From: Megachile rotundata
Taxonomy: Eukaryota; Arthropoda; Insecta; Hymenoptera; Megachilidae
Length of the DNA stretch: 64,000 nucleotides
Assembly: GCF_050947335.1 (NCBI RefSeq)
Contig: NC_134993.1
Location: 7,812,001 to 7,876,000, forward strand
Direction: 5' to 3'
Part shown: positions 47,426-59,999 of the stretch, one piece after another
Layout of the letters: each line of letters opens with the position of its first letter
Position numbering within the stretch: the first letter of the stretch is position 1
Program-made: the position numbers and the translations under genes
The notes under the pieces: model-generated
The model's database searches: none
Seen by the model: the letters and a program-made list of their open reading frames with translations, nothing else
What the model was told of the DNA's origin: nothing

Positions 47426-48383
47426 TCCTTGATATCATAAATATTATTTAGATTTGTACGTGTTGAAATAAAGTATTTCTATATTTATCATACGATGTTA
47501 TGTGTTTAGTTTTCAATAAATGGCGGGAATTTTAAATGAGGACATACACATTATAACAAAATGTCTTCGTATGCGTTCATTTTATAGATGTAGCAAAGCG
47601 AAATTAGTAAAAATATTTTTAGAATACTCGCTATCGGAATTCGTACAAAAATCCATCTTCTTCGAAAACTTTTTTAAATCGTCATTCACGACGCCATCTT
47701 GAAGAGTCATTTTGAATGGCTACAACTCTGGCACTTTAAACGGAAGTAGCTACCATCGACGACCTCGAATAGTTCCGTATGCGATAAACTTGTCGATAAT
47801 TTTGTGAAAAATAATCCGGAAGATGCAAATAACATGAAAAAGTGCACAAAAGCTTAAAATAGCGCACTTTGAACAAACTTAAAATAACGAGTAAATAAAT
47901 TTCGATACTTTTAGAATACTTGCAACTCTTTGAATCCTTTAGGAAAACACTAAAACATTAACTATAGACATTTCCTCTAAAAAAGCACTCGATATACACA
48001 TTTTCTTTCCCCGTAAGATTACTCATTTTGACACGCGTGTTCATGCTTCCGCTAATGGTAGAATAAAACTGCGGTGGCGCAGGTAAACGATTACGGTCCA
48101 GCGTATGCTTTATAAGGTTATAAACGATGCTGACACACATTTGCGTTCTGAAACTTATTATGGAACATCCTGTATGGCTGAAATGAAAAAATGCGAACAT
48201 CTATCTGGTCAAGATGTTTTTTAAATAAGCACATACCGCAACATGTGTATACTAAAAGTCTTCTGCGGTAATATTTTCTTTCTATCGGCCATGTGCTTTC
48301 CGTTGTAACATTTCTCTGATACATTTTCATGCGGAAATGTGTAATTCGAGAGCTTTCTAGGTTTTTTATATCAAAAAACTCAA
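47426..48383. other. Unique DNA, no gene confirmed
   Basis: Frame 47520-47702 begins ATGGCGGGAATT and codes 60 residues without a motif. Frames 47958-48330 on the minus strand are also unrecognised. Confidence 0.35.
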
Positions 48384-48690
48384 GTGTTCATGTGCTCGAG
48401 TGTTCAATTATTCAAGTGTTCAAATGTTCAAGTATTTAGATGTTCAAGTGTTCAAATCTTTCAGTGTTCAAATGTTCAAGTGTTCAAGTGTTCAAATCTT
48501 CAAGTGTTCAAATGTTCAAGTGTTCGAATGTTCAAGTGTTCTAATCTTCCAGTGTTAAAATCTTCAAGTGTTCAAATGTTGAAGTATTCAAATCTTCAAG
48601 TGTTCAAGTATTCAAATGTTCAAATGTTCAAATGTTCAAATGTTCGAGTGTTCAACTGTTCAAGTATTCAAGTGCTCAAGTTGTTGTGTT
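48384..48690. repeat. GTTCAAGT/GTTCAAAT octamer array
   Basis: Period 8 bp over about 300 bp. The plus-strand frame 48384-48695 (Cys/Ser/Asn/Val-rich) is a by-product. Confidence 0.95.
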
Positions 48691-49905
48691 GTTAAGTTTT
48701 TAAGTTCTTAAGTTCCTAAGTTCTTAAGCCCCTAATTTCAAGTTTTCAAATTTTCAAGTATTTAAGTTTCCAAATTTTCAAATTTCTAAAAATTCAACAA
48801 GAAACTTACAAATCTAGACATTTTCAAATTTGCAACTTTTTAATTTCATTAATTTATGAATTAGCAACTTGTCAAATTTACAACTTTGCAAGGTTACCAA
48901 TTAAACAATTTTTAATTATGTAAGCATACAAATTTCCAAATTCCCAACATTCCAGAAGTAAAAGTTGTTTAGTTTCCAAAAGCTAAAATTCTTGCATTTC
49001 CAAATTTTGGGTTCTTAAATTTTTACATTGCCAATTTTCAAATATTTAAATTCTTAAATTACCAATTTTTAATTGTTTAGATTCCTACATTAGCAATTAA
49101 TAAATTACTAACTTTTAAATGTTCAAATTCCAAAATTATCAAAACTTCAAATATTCACATCTCTCAATTTCTAATTATCGAATATTCAAATTCCTTCATC
49201 ACCTATTTTCAAATATTCAGATTCCTAAATTAACAATTTTCATATTCTCAAATAATTATGCTATCAAATTTATAACGTTTAAATTCCCAACTTGCTAATT
49301 TTCAAATATTCATATTCCTAAACTACTAATTTTCAAATGTTCAAAATTCTAAATTACCATTTTTTCATCTTCATACTCTTGGACTACCAATTTTCAAATC
49401 CTCAATGTTCCAAATTTTTAAGTTCTGAAATGCCAAATTAGCAAAGTTCCTTGAGGAGCTAACTCCTATATCCCAAAATTATTAAATTATTAAATACCAA
49501 TTTCTAACTTTTCAAATTCCTTAGCAATCAATTTCCAAATTCCTAAACGACCAATTTCCAAATTCCTGAAGAACTAATTTCCCAAATTTCCAAATTCCGA
49601 AATCACATGGTATCCAAATACCAAAGTCCAAATATTCAAATTCCTAAACGACCAATTTCCAAATTCCTGAAAAATTAATTTCCCAAATTTCCAAATTCCT
49701 AAATCATTTAATATCCAAATACCAACGTCTAAATCTCCAAGTTACTAAACAACTCCTCAAATCCATCAATCCCTCAATTCCCAAATTTCCAAATCCCTAA
49801 ATCACTTGGTATCCAAATACCAATGTCCAAATCTCCAAATTCCTCAAATCCCCCAATCCTTCAATCCCCAAATTTTTATTTCTCCAAATTATCAATCATT
49901 AACCA
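48691..49905. repeat. Long degenerate CCAAATTT/CTAAATTC array, about 1.2 kb
   Basis: Imperfect octamer-like units throughout. Between about 49540 and 49830 longer blocks recur (AAATTCCTAAACGACCAATT at about 49530 and 49640; AATCACTTGGTATCCAAATA near 49800). Confidence 0.75.
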
Positions 49906-51098
49906 CCTCCAATAACACAGTTATTAAAACTTCTCCATTACTCCATTCCACCTCCTCAAACGTAGCCCCAGGCCAACTTTCGTCCACTTGCTGGTAATAA
50001 CAATAATAGAAGCGATACAAATAACCGTACGAAAGAAAAAGGATCCGAAGTAACAGTCCCCTATTACGATCACAGAGAAAATAGTTACGTAAGAATCTTT
50101 GGAGGATGCCAACAAAGCTAGGGAGTTTAACACGGCTTTCATCCTCGCCACTTTTCCTGCTCTCCCTTCCACTTTTCCTCTTTTACTCTCGTCTCGAGGC
50201 CTCGTGCTGTCTTTGAATGCGATATGGGTGCTCGAGAAAAACTGTTGTTTCTCCAACAAACGTAGTCGCACGAAAACAAAGCAACAGGCGCGGCTATCTT
50301 AACCTCGTTCCATCGAGTCAACGAGCGGACAAAAGTTTGCCGGTCGGTTAACGGGTGGCGCCATGCGTTGCCGTATGAACGACGGTAGTATTATTGTCCA
50401 GAAACTCGTACACTTGTAACGGCGTTCTTGCGGAGGCTGCGTTTGACAAGGGCCAGTATGCGGATTATTATTGACCATGGACGCATAATAAGCCACGCCG
50501 GGCTTATTTCGCTTGCTGTAAGGCCTCGCACGCTCGGTCAACCGGGGATAACTATCTCGATCGGATCGATACTTCAGAGTGGGGCCATTTCGATTGTGCC
50601 CATAGTCTCGCTAAATTTGCAATCGGCCGGATGGAACCGGCTCAAAGGTGGTGAACGATAGCGAATCATGGGAAACGGATGTTATAATTTCGAAGCTGAA
50701 TAAATGATAATTGTGGACTTTGCTGGAAATGTATTGTTAGATCTGGAAGCACACTTACTGAATTGTTCTGTTGAACTAAGGAATGTTCAACTTGTAGTGG
50801 AATTTATAACTTAAATTTTGTTATGATTAATTGCTTTAGTATTGATGTTACTTCTTGGGATGTAATTGCTGTATTATGTAATTATATAGTTACTGTAATT
50901 ATTGTGATGTACTATGTCATGTTACTGATGTGTTATAGTAGGATATTTGATATATTTTATATAAGAATATATTTATAAGAGAATTATATTTTAAATTTTA
51001 ATTTAATTTTAAGATATCAGTAATTTTAATAAATTCTTATATCTCAATCTTAACATAAAAGAAATTTTAAGAAATTCCTATATCTCAATTTTAAGATA
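49906..51098. other. GC-richer unique block 49930-50690, then AT-rich DNA
   Basis: The GC-richer block gives several overlapping frames on both strands (49924-50661), none with motifs or consistent ATG starts. 50940-51090 is ATATCTCAATTTTAA-type sequence. No gene called. Confidence 0.35.
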
Positions 51099-51584
51099 CA
51101 GGGCTCATCACATTTTGCCAAGCTTCATGCCTTGGAAATGACTTACACAAGAAACATTGGTAATGTTTTGAAACAAGGGCTACAATATACAATTAAAATG
51201 GGGTTCTATTTAAAAGATTTAAGATGACCCTCAAACCATCCTAGGTCAAATTGTTACTATCTTATGTCCTCCTCGATATCCTACAACTTTTATCTGAAAC
51301 ATCTTTCCATATTTTAAGCTGCTTAAACTAAACTAATGACTTTTTCACATAAATAGATCAATACTTTTTTTTTATAAAGAATAAGAAGGAGTATCAGCTA
51401 ATGCAATAAAAAATATATGATTCTATTTAAAAAAAATTAATGACCTTCATACGTCCACCTACAAAAAAAATATACCACCAGCATATGTCCCTCTCAAAAC
51501 CATTCAATTTTATGTAAAACATTATTTGCTATGAGTAATAATAATGACGCAAATTTAGATGGCAAAGTGTGGTGAGCCACCCTG
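51099..51584. mobile_element. Element C (CAGGG ends, TA flanks), 486 bp
   Basis: Starts CAGGGCTCATCACATTTTGC and ends with the complement of CAGGGTGGCTCACCACACTT, with TA on both sides. The left part (51121-51330) is homologous to an arm of fold-back F (22060-22250). The right part matches 44720-44925. No coding sequence. It links the fold-back and CAGGG-ended families in this window. Confidence 0.85.
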
Positions 51585-54369
51585 TATAATTACGTAATAT
51601 TATATATACTTATAGAAATACTGAGAACCGCTGACTGAAAGCTTCGTTCAAACAGCTTGAAAATTCCTAGAAACCGACTTAAAGGATTGAGAACCCTCGA
51701 TTCAAAGCTCTACACTCGAGGCAGCTCCAAAATTCCTAGAAATCGACTTTCATTTATTCCGTCCGTTTCTTCCCATTCCTTAACGAGACTCGTGTTCAAC
51801 AAGATAGTGCCATCAGAATACATCGCAAATGAACCATTCGCAGTCGTTCGAGTACTTTTCCACCGGCTGTAATTAAGCGGCATTTAACCCAGATATGTCT
51901 GTCATCCTCCCCTAAAAGACGATTGTACGAAAATTTAATTAATACCAGTCATTCGAAGTTCGCATGCAGTTCCGACATTAGAAAAAGAACGAAACATTCG
52001 GGCACATCTGGGTTAAAATTGTCGAGCGGCAATCGTCGTCACGTAATTAGCATGCAATTAAGACGGAGGTAATCATAAGGTAATTACAATGTTAGCACGA
52101 TGCTATTCGCGCTCAGATTTCTCTCATACCGCCACGTAAGAAATATTGAATCCGCAGGAAAGGGGTAAATGGGCAGTAAAAGGTTAAATGGCCCGTAACG
52201 TTTACCAGGTGTTTCGTTGCTTCCACAATATCACCCGTTTTTCCACTGATACTGGAACACTGCCCGAAAATTCTTGCCCAAATAAAAGCTATCGCGTTCC
52301 CGCGCAGTAAAGAGCGCCGCCATTTTGTTCGAGTCCAGGAATCGTTTGCAGGCTCCGCGTTCAAACTATTTTACTTTCGTGCTTCTGCACATTGTTCCGT
52401 GCCACGAAAATTATCGTGGATCCCCAGTTCTCTTCTCTTTTCTACTGGAGTAGCTTTAGTTCCAGAGAAACCGGGGAAAAGGAAACGCGACCAACAAGCA
52501 TTGTTGTCGTTTGATAATTAGGGAGAATCCCGTCTGTCGGAAAATCCTCCGGGTAAAGTTTTCGCTACGAAATCGACATCGGTTTCGTATTTTCATTCAA
52601 TTTTATTCTTTGCTTCGGAGTAAACGAAATTATTTGAAATTTCGACGAATTCTATTGCAAAGCTGGGGGAAATAATTTATCATGAAAATTATGTGCTTTT
52701 TGAAATAGTTGTATAATATTCATTATTACGCTTAAAGTTTTGTTTCATGTTTGACGTGTAATATTGAAAATTTAGTTGTTAACAAACATTGTTATAGATT
52801 TTATATATTTTCCATATGTAAATCATTAAATGAGATAATAATTAACAAATATATGTATGATATATATTTTATACACATATATTTCTTAACGTTTGATGAG
52901 TCATTACAATAATTTGCTAAAATTAATATATAATATATGATTATCAATGTAATAACAGAAACAAATTAATTTTTAATTATAACTATAAAATATCGTGGTG
53001 GCGAAAAAAGAGGATTAAACGTAATTTTTATTAACATTTTGTTTGGTAAATTTTTGATGTAATGCATAAAAAAAATTTCATTTATATTTCTTTTTTAATA
53101 TTGAGAATAAAGTTTTATCGTGTATTTTACAAAATATATATGTATCTTAAATAATCTGGTGAATGAATTTGTGTTTCGGTTTTTAGGTTAGGTTTTGTTT
53201 TTCCTTTCTGTATGAACTGAATTGTTCGTGGTTAAAATGTAAAATAGTATAATCCAGTGTCCAACATTACATTACATAAAATGACAATTTAAAATAATAC
53301 AATCCAATTTACATTATTAAATTTTATAATTAACCTGTCATTGAATTTTCTTGCAAATATGCTATGTAAAATAATTACCGTATGTCGTTAGACATTAGTG
53401 AAATCAAATTTTATAATAAACCGTCATTGCATTTTATAGCAAATGCATTATGTAAAATAATGTGCCAAGAAACTTCTGTATAGTGTCAAACATTAACGAA
53501 TATCAAATTTTATAATTAACCTGTCAGTGCGTTTGTGTAGACGTAAATGAATGACAAATTTTGTAAGCAAGAGTTATTAAAAACATCTTTTATGTTTAAT
53601 GAATGTAGTTTTTATTGTGTCTTTTTGAAATGTTTCAAAATTTAATTGTTATATCATTTTTCTTTAAAAATTTTGTTTTTTTAAACTTTTATTATTTTCT
53701 TATTAGTAGATTTTTGTGTAAGTATAAGGTTTTTTAAAAATTGAAAATATCGAGATAAGGAGATTAATGGATTTTTGAAATAATTAAAAGTTAAATATCG
53801 CAGAATGCAACATTATGTCATTTTGTTTTTAATTTTGTTATCAGCAAATATTTGTTTATTATTATTTCTTGTCATTAGTACATGTTTATTATTATAGACA
53901 TTAGTAATAAATATTGTTAATACAGTAATAATATTCATAATAATATGATATTTCACAAAACACATTATTTATCATAATTAATAAAATAATATAAGAAGGT
54001 TTATGTAACAACTTATTGTAGTTTAAAGTACTAATATTTTTTAATAGCAAATACTTTTTTTATTATTATTTTCTTATTAATATTAGTAACGAATATTTTT
54101 AATATATTAATCACTAAATACATTATTTTCCAAGATTCAAAAAATCATGAATTTCTGACCTTTAATTATTTGTAATTTAAGATAAAAAAATTTATACTTG
54201 TATCAAAATGCCTAATTTAAATCCATTTTAATAAAATAATAGGAAATCTCACCATAACCTTTTATGTCATTATTAATTATTTAATATGAGTCGTTAATTA
54301 ATACAAAATTAATTAAATATTATATTCTATATAAAATTATTTCTCTCTTACATGAATTATTTAATAATG
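51585..54369. other. GC-richer unique block 51640-52640, then AT-rich DNA
   Basis: No frame is convincing: 51657-51872 and 52113-52364 start at non-ATG codons. 52650-54360 is AT-rich; within it ATTTTATAATTAACCTGTCA and close variants occur three times (about 53320, 53412, 53508), a loose 92-96 bp spacing with ATTAGTGAAATCAAA between. TTAGGTTAGG lies at about 53185. Confidence 0.4.
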
Positions 54370-54581
54370 TGTTGGAAATGCAATTTACGACGGTTTTCCT
54401 GCATAATCGAGTTGTACTCTCTTGATTGTTTTTATCAATGTATGATTACGTTGACAACAGTTATAATCTGTTCACTCTTGTTTTTCTATCGCCATAATAT
54501 ACACAGCTACAGTTTTTATATCAAGATATTGTGTTTGCTCTTTATTCGGTTATAAAATTCTCTGCCTGCTCCTTTTTAATA
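54370..54581 (+). mobile_element. Solo-LTR-like element, copy 2
   Basis: 212-bp relative of 2449-2690, starting TGTTGGAAATGC and ending CTCCTTTTTAATA, flanked by TAATG (54365-54369 and 54582-54586). Compared with copy 1 it lacks about 30 bp in the middle. Different target duplications show two independent insertions. Confidence 0.85.
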
Positions 54582-54586
54582 TAATG

Positions 54587-55659
54587 AAAAGAAGGACTAC
54601 AAATGAAATTAAAAAGATATAGTTACTTTTATATTATTCGCAAAATTAAGACATTAATCAATATTTTAAATAATATTTTATTCCAAAAATGTAAAATGGT
54701 TATTATAAATATAATCAAACCTGTCTTATAACATTTGTCACCGGAAGCTTTTTCATCAACGTTTAATAACTCGCTAAATCAATTTTAAATAAAAATAATT
54801 TCCATTCATCTAAAATATTTTTGTCTTACAAAAACCGGTCACCCAAATCGATATTTCTAAACGTAATAAAACTAATTAAATTTGAGGCTATAGGTTATGT
54901 GCCACTTCGATCAGAACTATGCCACGTTCTAAAAGGAATCTAGGTTAGAATATCCTGTGCATTTACAAGAAAGCGGAGATCGCTTGTAATTTGCCAAAAG
55001 AATAAATTCAACGATTACAGTTATATAACTTCACGCAATAAAAGTGTCATGAGAAGTAAAGCTGTAATATTTCGTAAGCAACACTCCAATTGTAATTACA
55101 TGTAAAAAGGACAAGGACAAACTACTTATAATTTCTCATTCAAATTTACCAGGACGTTATAATTCTGTTCTTATCGTTATTTATTGTTCATACTTCAAGC
55201 ACAGAAATTACATTTTCGTTATTCCATCGGAGCAATTCCCGTGAAGAAAAGATATTAATTTGCCGGACGGTTGCATGTTCTATACTTTCTTTCTCCGACT
55301 AAATCTATTCGCATTTTTGTAAACGCAGATCTTTCATCTTGAAAAATGCGACTAGAGAATACTGCGTGCGGTTTGTTAATCTCACGCGTTATTAAGGGAT
55401 GAAAATAAACGATGGTAATTGCTCTGTCAACGTGTTTCAATTATTTTCTTTAATATGAATTAATTGTGAAAGTTGAGTATATTCTTAATTAATAGTTTTA
55501 TGTTAACTTAATTAACTTGTTAATTTTAATAATTTGTGTATTGATAAAGACAGATTTTTGGGGTGAATAATTATGCGTTTGTTAACGGAATACATATAGA
55601 AATTTAATATTAAAATTGCAAATATTTGTTCAGATTATAAAACCTATTGCTTTTTAAAT
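54587..55659. other. AT-rich unique DNA, no feature seen
   Basis: Frame 55255-55440 (minus) has no motif. Nothing else recognised. Confidence 0.4.
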
Positions 55660-55840
55660 ATTTAAATTTGTAAATTTATAAATTTTAAAATTCATAAATT
55701 TTCAAATATATCTCTAAATCCCTAGATCCATAAAATTATACAGCTTCAAAATTCCAGATTCTTATTTCTGGAATCTAAATCCCTAGATTCCCTAATTTAA
55801 TATTTCCTAAATCTCAGTTTAGGCAAATACTTATGACTCT
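55660..55840. repeat. AAATTTCTAGAT-type low complexity
   Basis: Irregular AAATCCCTAGATTC-like units leading into the 143-bp tandem repeat. Confidence 0.65.
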
Positions 55841-56250
55841 AAATTTCTACTTTGTAAATTTCTAGATCCACAAATCTCTGAATCCTCAAAATTCTGTAGC
55901 TCACAACTCCTAGACTGTCAAATCCTTCGATTTCCACATTTGTAAGTCCCCAAATCTAATATCCCTCAAATATCTATAACTCCAAATTTCTACTTTGTAA
56001 ATTTCTAGATCCACAAATCTCTGAATCCTCAAAATTCTGTAGCTCACAACTCCTAAACTGTCAAATCCTTCGATTTCCACATTTGTAAGTCCCCAAATCT
56101 AATGTCCCTCAAATATCTATAACTCCAAATTTCTACTTTGTAAATTTCTAGATCCACAAATCTCTGAATTCTCAAAATTCTATAGCTCACAACTCCTAAA
56201 TTGTAAAATCTTTCGATTCCCACATCTCTAAACTTCCAAATGTTTCCCAA
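55841..56250. repeat. 143-bp tandem repeat, nearly 3 units
   Basis: AAATTTCTACTTTGTAAATT recurs at 55841, 55984 and 56127, exactly 143 bp apart. The first two units are almost identical and the third is shorter and more diverged. The unit itself looks built from degenerate octamer-like sequence. Confidence 0.93.
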
Positions 56251-56289
56251 ATACGATCTATTTAAGTTTCAACTCTTGTTTTATGAATC

Positions 56290-57640
56290 TCAAAATAAAT
56301 TACTGTGGTCGTAATAAATGAAGCTTGTAAATTTATCCCAAATTCGCGAAATCAGCAAAACTCGATTGGTATGTCCCTTGATAATCATATATTCCTAGGG
56401 AGTTCAGATTTGCTGTTTATTGTAGAACGAAATCCCCACGGGGGGAATACGATCATCACATCCAGTAGCAGTATCAAAAAGCGACGGAACAACGAGCGGA
56501 ATCGTGTGACAAGCCGTTCGCATTATTCGTCGCGAACGGTTAACAATTTCGTTACATGACCGCGAGGGGTTTCGCGTGGCAGATTTCACAGGCAGCTCTT
56601 GGCGAATCCATGATCCGCATCCGAGCAACTTCCTGAACACCTGAAATCCTTTTGGGAACAATGCGCGGTATCTCTCGGAGCGCAGCCACGAAAGCATTGT
56701 TTTCAGGCGTGGAAAAGAGTAGAAAAGGGTGGCGGAAAAGAAAAAAGGGGGTCGAAACGGGGATTGGCCGAACGGTATCGCGCGAGGAAACAGCTCTAAT
56801 TAACGAGAGCAGCCAGCCCGGTCGGCACAAAAGCCAAAAGAGAAGAAAATGAAGAATCGTTCGAAGCTCGATTCGTTCCCGAGTATCGAAAGACTCGAGA
56901 TAAAGAGGGGCCTTTCGTTCGGATCTCTTCCGACCCCCTTCCTTTCGAAGTGCTCGCGACGCTTTTCATTTCCCTCATCCCCCACTTTTTCCACCTTTCA
57001 TTCGACCGGACTGGATCAGAGCCGTGCTCTTATTTCGTCGTTTCGACGGTTTCGTTCGGTTACGTCGTCAGCTACCGTGTTCCTAATGAACCGTACGACG
57101 TCGATCAATGAAACCGATTCCGGGTCGCGCAGCGGATAATGAGGTTTACCAGAGGAAACCGGACGTCCGTGGATATGAGTGTGGATGCTATTCGTTTATA
57201 AATTATGTAGCACCGACTGTGCCCTCCCGTCGGTTAATGCTACTCATTCCGAAAAGAACATCGCACGGCTAAATTGTACGCTTAATTGGAGCAAAAAGCC
57301 TTATTTCATTCGCAGAGGATATTACGTGGATGGCATATTGGTTATACCATATAACATTACCATTACTGAGTTTATTTCGTTTGTAATGATGCCAACAGAA
57401 TTTCGCGGGAATGTTATTGTATTTCACAGAGAAATTATGACGTTGGAGGTCACTTCAAGGTTGTTATTGAGATCTTAGTAGGAATGTTTTGTTCAATTGG
57501 TCTATTTTTTAGTAGCTAATTTCAGTGAACTGTGTTTAGATGTGTATGGGTAATAGTATGAGGTCTTTTATAGATTTTTTGTGATGTCAGGCCTGTTTTA
57601 GTCTTCTTCCAATGTTAGACTTTATATTGGACCTCAATAT
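56290..57640. other. GC-richer unique block 56420-57180; no gene called
   Basis: Many overlapping frames on both strands (56305-57139) with no shared motif, as expected when stop codons are rare. The frame 57179-57478 begins at a non-ATG codon. The sequence is unique, and it is one of the strongest candidates here for conserved non-coding DNA or an exon-bearing region, but I see no decisive signal. Confidence 0.35.
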
Positions 57641-57915
57641 GAAACTTTACTTGTATGAGATGTCTTCTGATATCAGACTTTTACTAATATGAGACTTTTA
57701 CTAATATGAGACTTCTCCTATTATGAGACTTCTCCTAATATGAGACTTCTCTTAATACGAGACTTCTCTCAATATGAGATCTCTCCTAATATTGAATTTT
57801 TTCTAATATGAAATCTCTTCTAAAAACTTGCGATACAAGCTTTTATGTGAAACCTTCTCTAATATAAGAATTTTTAATATGAGACTACTCTTAGTATGAC
57901 ACCTCCCTCAATAAT
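57640..57915. repeat. 17-bp minisatellite, ATGAGACTTCTCCTAAT type
   Basis: Eight or more units, best conserved at 57705-57800, with variants ATACGAGACTTCTCTCA and ATGAGATCTCTCCTAAT. Decays on both sides. Confidence 0.9.
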
Positions 57916-58364
57916 ACCTTCTAGTATGCATAAGCATATTATATTTTAGATAGTTCATAAAATATTACTTAAGAGAGCTAAATGTGTACTAATTTCTATA
58001 GATATTGTCAGATTCGAACTGCGACCATGTTCCGAGAAAGTTCTGTACTTCAATTTCTTCAAACTCCATGGAATTGTGTCAGTACAAGGTTATTATTAGA
58101 ATACCTGAAGTTTCATGTCATAACCCAAATATTAAATTACAGGCACCCGTTAAAATTCCAATAAAATTTATAAATTTAGTATTACAGTTTCTACCGCTGT
58201 TTCGTATTATTATCGTGGATATGGAAGTTAAAATTAAATATTGTATTAAATACTTAAAACTTCGTTTAAAACAAAGATTTAATTATTTATTTGTAAGACA
58301 TATCTTTAGAGTTCTGTAAATTGATTTTTTTAATCAAAGGAGTTAATCTTAAGTCTGATAAAGT
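57916..58364. other. Unique DNA, no gene confirmed
   Basis: Overlapping frames 57982-58164 and 58005-58319 are not recognisable. CAGATTCGAACTGCGACC near 58010 recalls a tRNA B box but no cloverleaf fits around it. Confidence 0.35.
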
Positions 58365-58367
58365 AGG

Positions 58368-58450
58368 TGTGCGCAGTGAGGAGCATTTACGTCTGCGCAG
58401 ACCAGTTAGCGCATGCGCAGACCGTACTCAGAGCGCGCATGCGCAGACAA
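58368..58450. promoter_or_regulatory. Cluster of NRF-1-type GCGCATGCGC / TGCGCAGAC motifs
   Basis: Within about 80 bp of otherwise AT-rich DNA: GTGCGCAG (58369), CTGCGCAGAC (58393), GCGCATGCGCAGAC (58409) and GCGCGCATGCGCAGAC (58433). GCGCATGCGC is the palindromic binding consensus known for NRF-1 (erect wing in insects), usually in promoters. No transcript or coding start is visible nearby, so the role is inference. Confidence 0.5.
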
Positions 58451-59999
58451 CTGTGTTGGACAATAATTGAAATGTTTCAAAAACAGAAATAAAGAATATA
58501 ATTTAATAAATTAAATGAAGTGGTGCAAAATGCAATATTAATTCCTAATAACGATATTATCTTAATAGACTCCCATTAAATCTTGCACTACAAATTCATT
58601 TAACATAGATATAATTTCACATAATTATTTGTCATCATATCATATATGTCAGGCTTTAACTCATAACTCATATTGTTACAAATTTGAATATTATACTACA
58701 AATTCGTGTATTCTGTGAAACATAAATGACTACAAAATTGTATAACTGAAGTAATTGTATCTTATTTTTTATAATTACAATCTTATGTTTATTTTCAATT
58801 TGTTGTAAATCTGCAATACTACATTCCAATATTTTTCTTTAAATAATTTTAATAGAAAGCATTCGTTTACTGTTATTCCTTTGTTCCGAGTTGCTCGGAA
58901 TATAATTAACGTAATGTTTATGGGTATTTTGTCAAGCCCAAAAACGTTTCACCTTTGCAATTTTAAACTGATATTTAAGACCATATGAACGTCTCCACAA
59001 CTTGACGTTCTTAACAATTGACAATAGCCTTCTAACAGGCCAGAAAAGCACGTTTTCCTAACACCAATATACCTTTTCTTAAAGAAGTTTATTTCCATGG
59101 TCCTAAACTGTGCACCCCACTAAAGTGGGCCTACGCGCTCAAACTCCGATGATAAACACATGGTGCCCATTTATTGCTTCCTTTGAAGGACCCAAATCAC
59201 TTAACTGTTTGGGTCACCTTATTAACGACACCTTATTTACAACCCTGGAGTGAAGGCTAAAAATCTTACAATCCCATTCACTGAACCATCTCACCAATCA
59301 GTATTTTTCACAAATAACTATCTGTCCTGATTGGCCCTTTTTTGGTAACGCCTTCACGTCCTGAACTTCCTTCGTTGCTTTCTTTTCTGGCTGTTTAGAG
59401 TCGACTAGTTAGTCTTAGATTAGCTTCGTTGAAATATACTTACTTTAGTCGGTCTTACATTAACTTTGTCACTATCAACGACTTCAACACACAACAATCA
59501 TTACAACTAGTGGGATGATGATCTACATCCTTCATTGACCTGGGCACACCAGTGTGGAGGACTCTGAGCCACTCTATCAATTCTACTCTATAATACTAAC
59601 TTTACATATAATTCCACTTCCGTAATAAGTTGTGGAAACGCCATGGGTCGACGAAGATTTACAACCTTCGAAAACAGCTATAAATAATTAATATTTTACC
59701 CATCGCGCGAACATCCTTTACAAACGTTGCCTATGAATATACAAAATTTTTCAAAATGAAAGCATACAAAGAAGCGTGAGTAATTTTAATTTAAATGAAC
59801 AGTGTAAAAAAATTCAATAATTGTGCCTTTTCAAAACGTTGCAAATATCACTCCTTCCCAAAAAAACTCTCAAATACAAAATACTCGTTTAACATTATTA
59901 CTCAGACTATTACTCAGACAGACTATTAACATTATTACTCACACTATTACAAATAAATTTTGAAAAGTTCATAATATTTCAAGGAAAAAAATTAAATAT
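58451..59999. other. Unique DNA; possible unproven LTR-like stretch 58883-59505
   Basis: 58883 begins TGTTCCGAGTTGCTCGGAAT, with an inverted TTCCGAG/CTCGGAA. The less AT-rich sequence to about 59505 contains CCAATCAG and CTGATTGG (59293 and 59329). I found no matching end or target duplication, so no element is called. The rest is AT-rich without a gene. Confidence 0.3.

Noticed and set aside
47520..47702. 60-codon frame beginning ATGGCGGG
   Set aside because: Too short with no motif or context; a chance frame is the simpler explanation.
56305..57139. Cluster of overlapping frames suggesting a GC-rich gene
   Set aside because: Frames overlap on both strands with no consistent reading or domain; composition explains them.
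57985..58040. tRNA gene, from a GTTCGAATC-like B box on the minus strand
   Set aside because: No acceptor stem, A box or cloverleaf can be fitted around it.
58883..59505. LTR beginning TGTTCCGAG
   Set aside because: No matching terminal ACA end with a target duplication and no second copy in the window.
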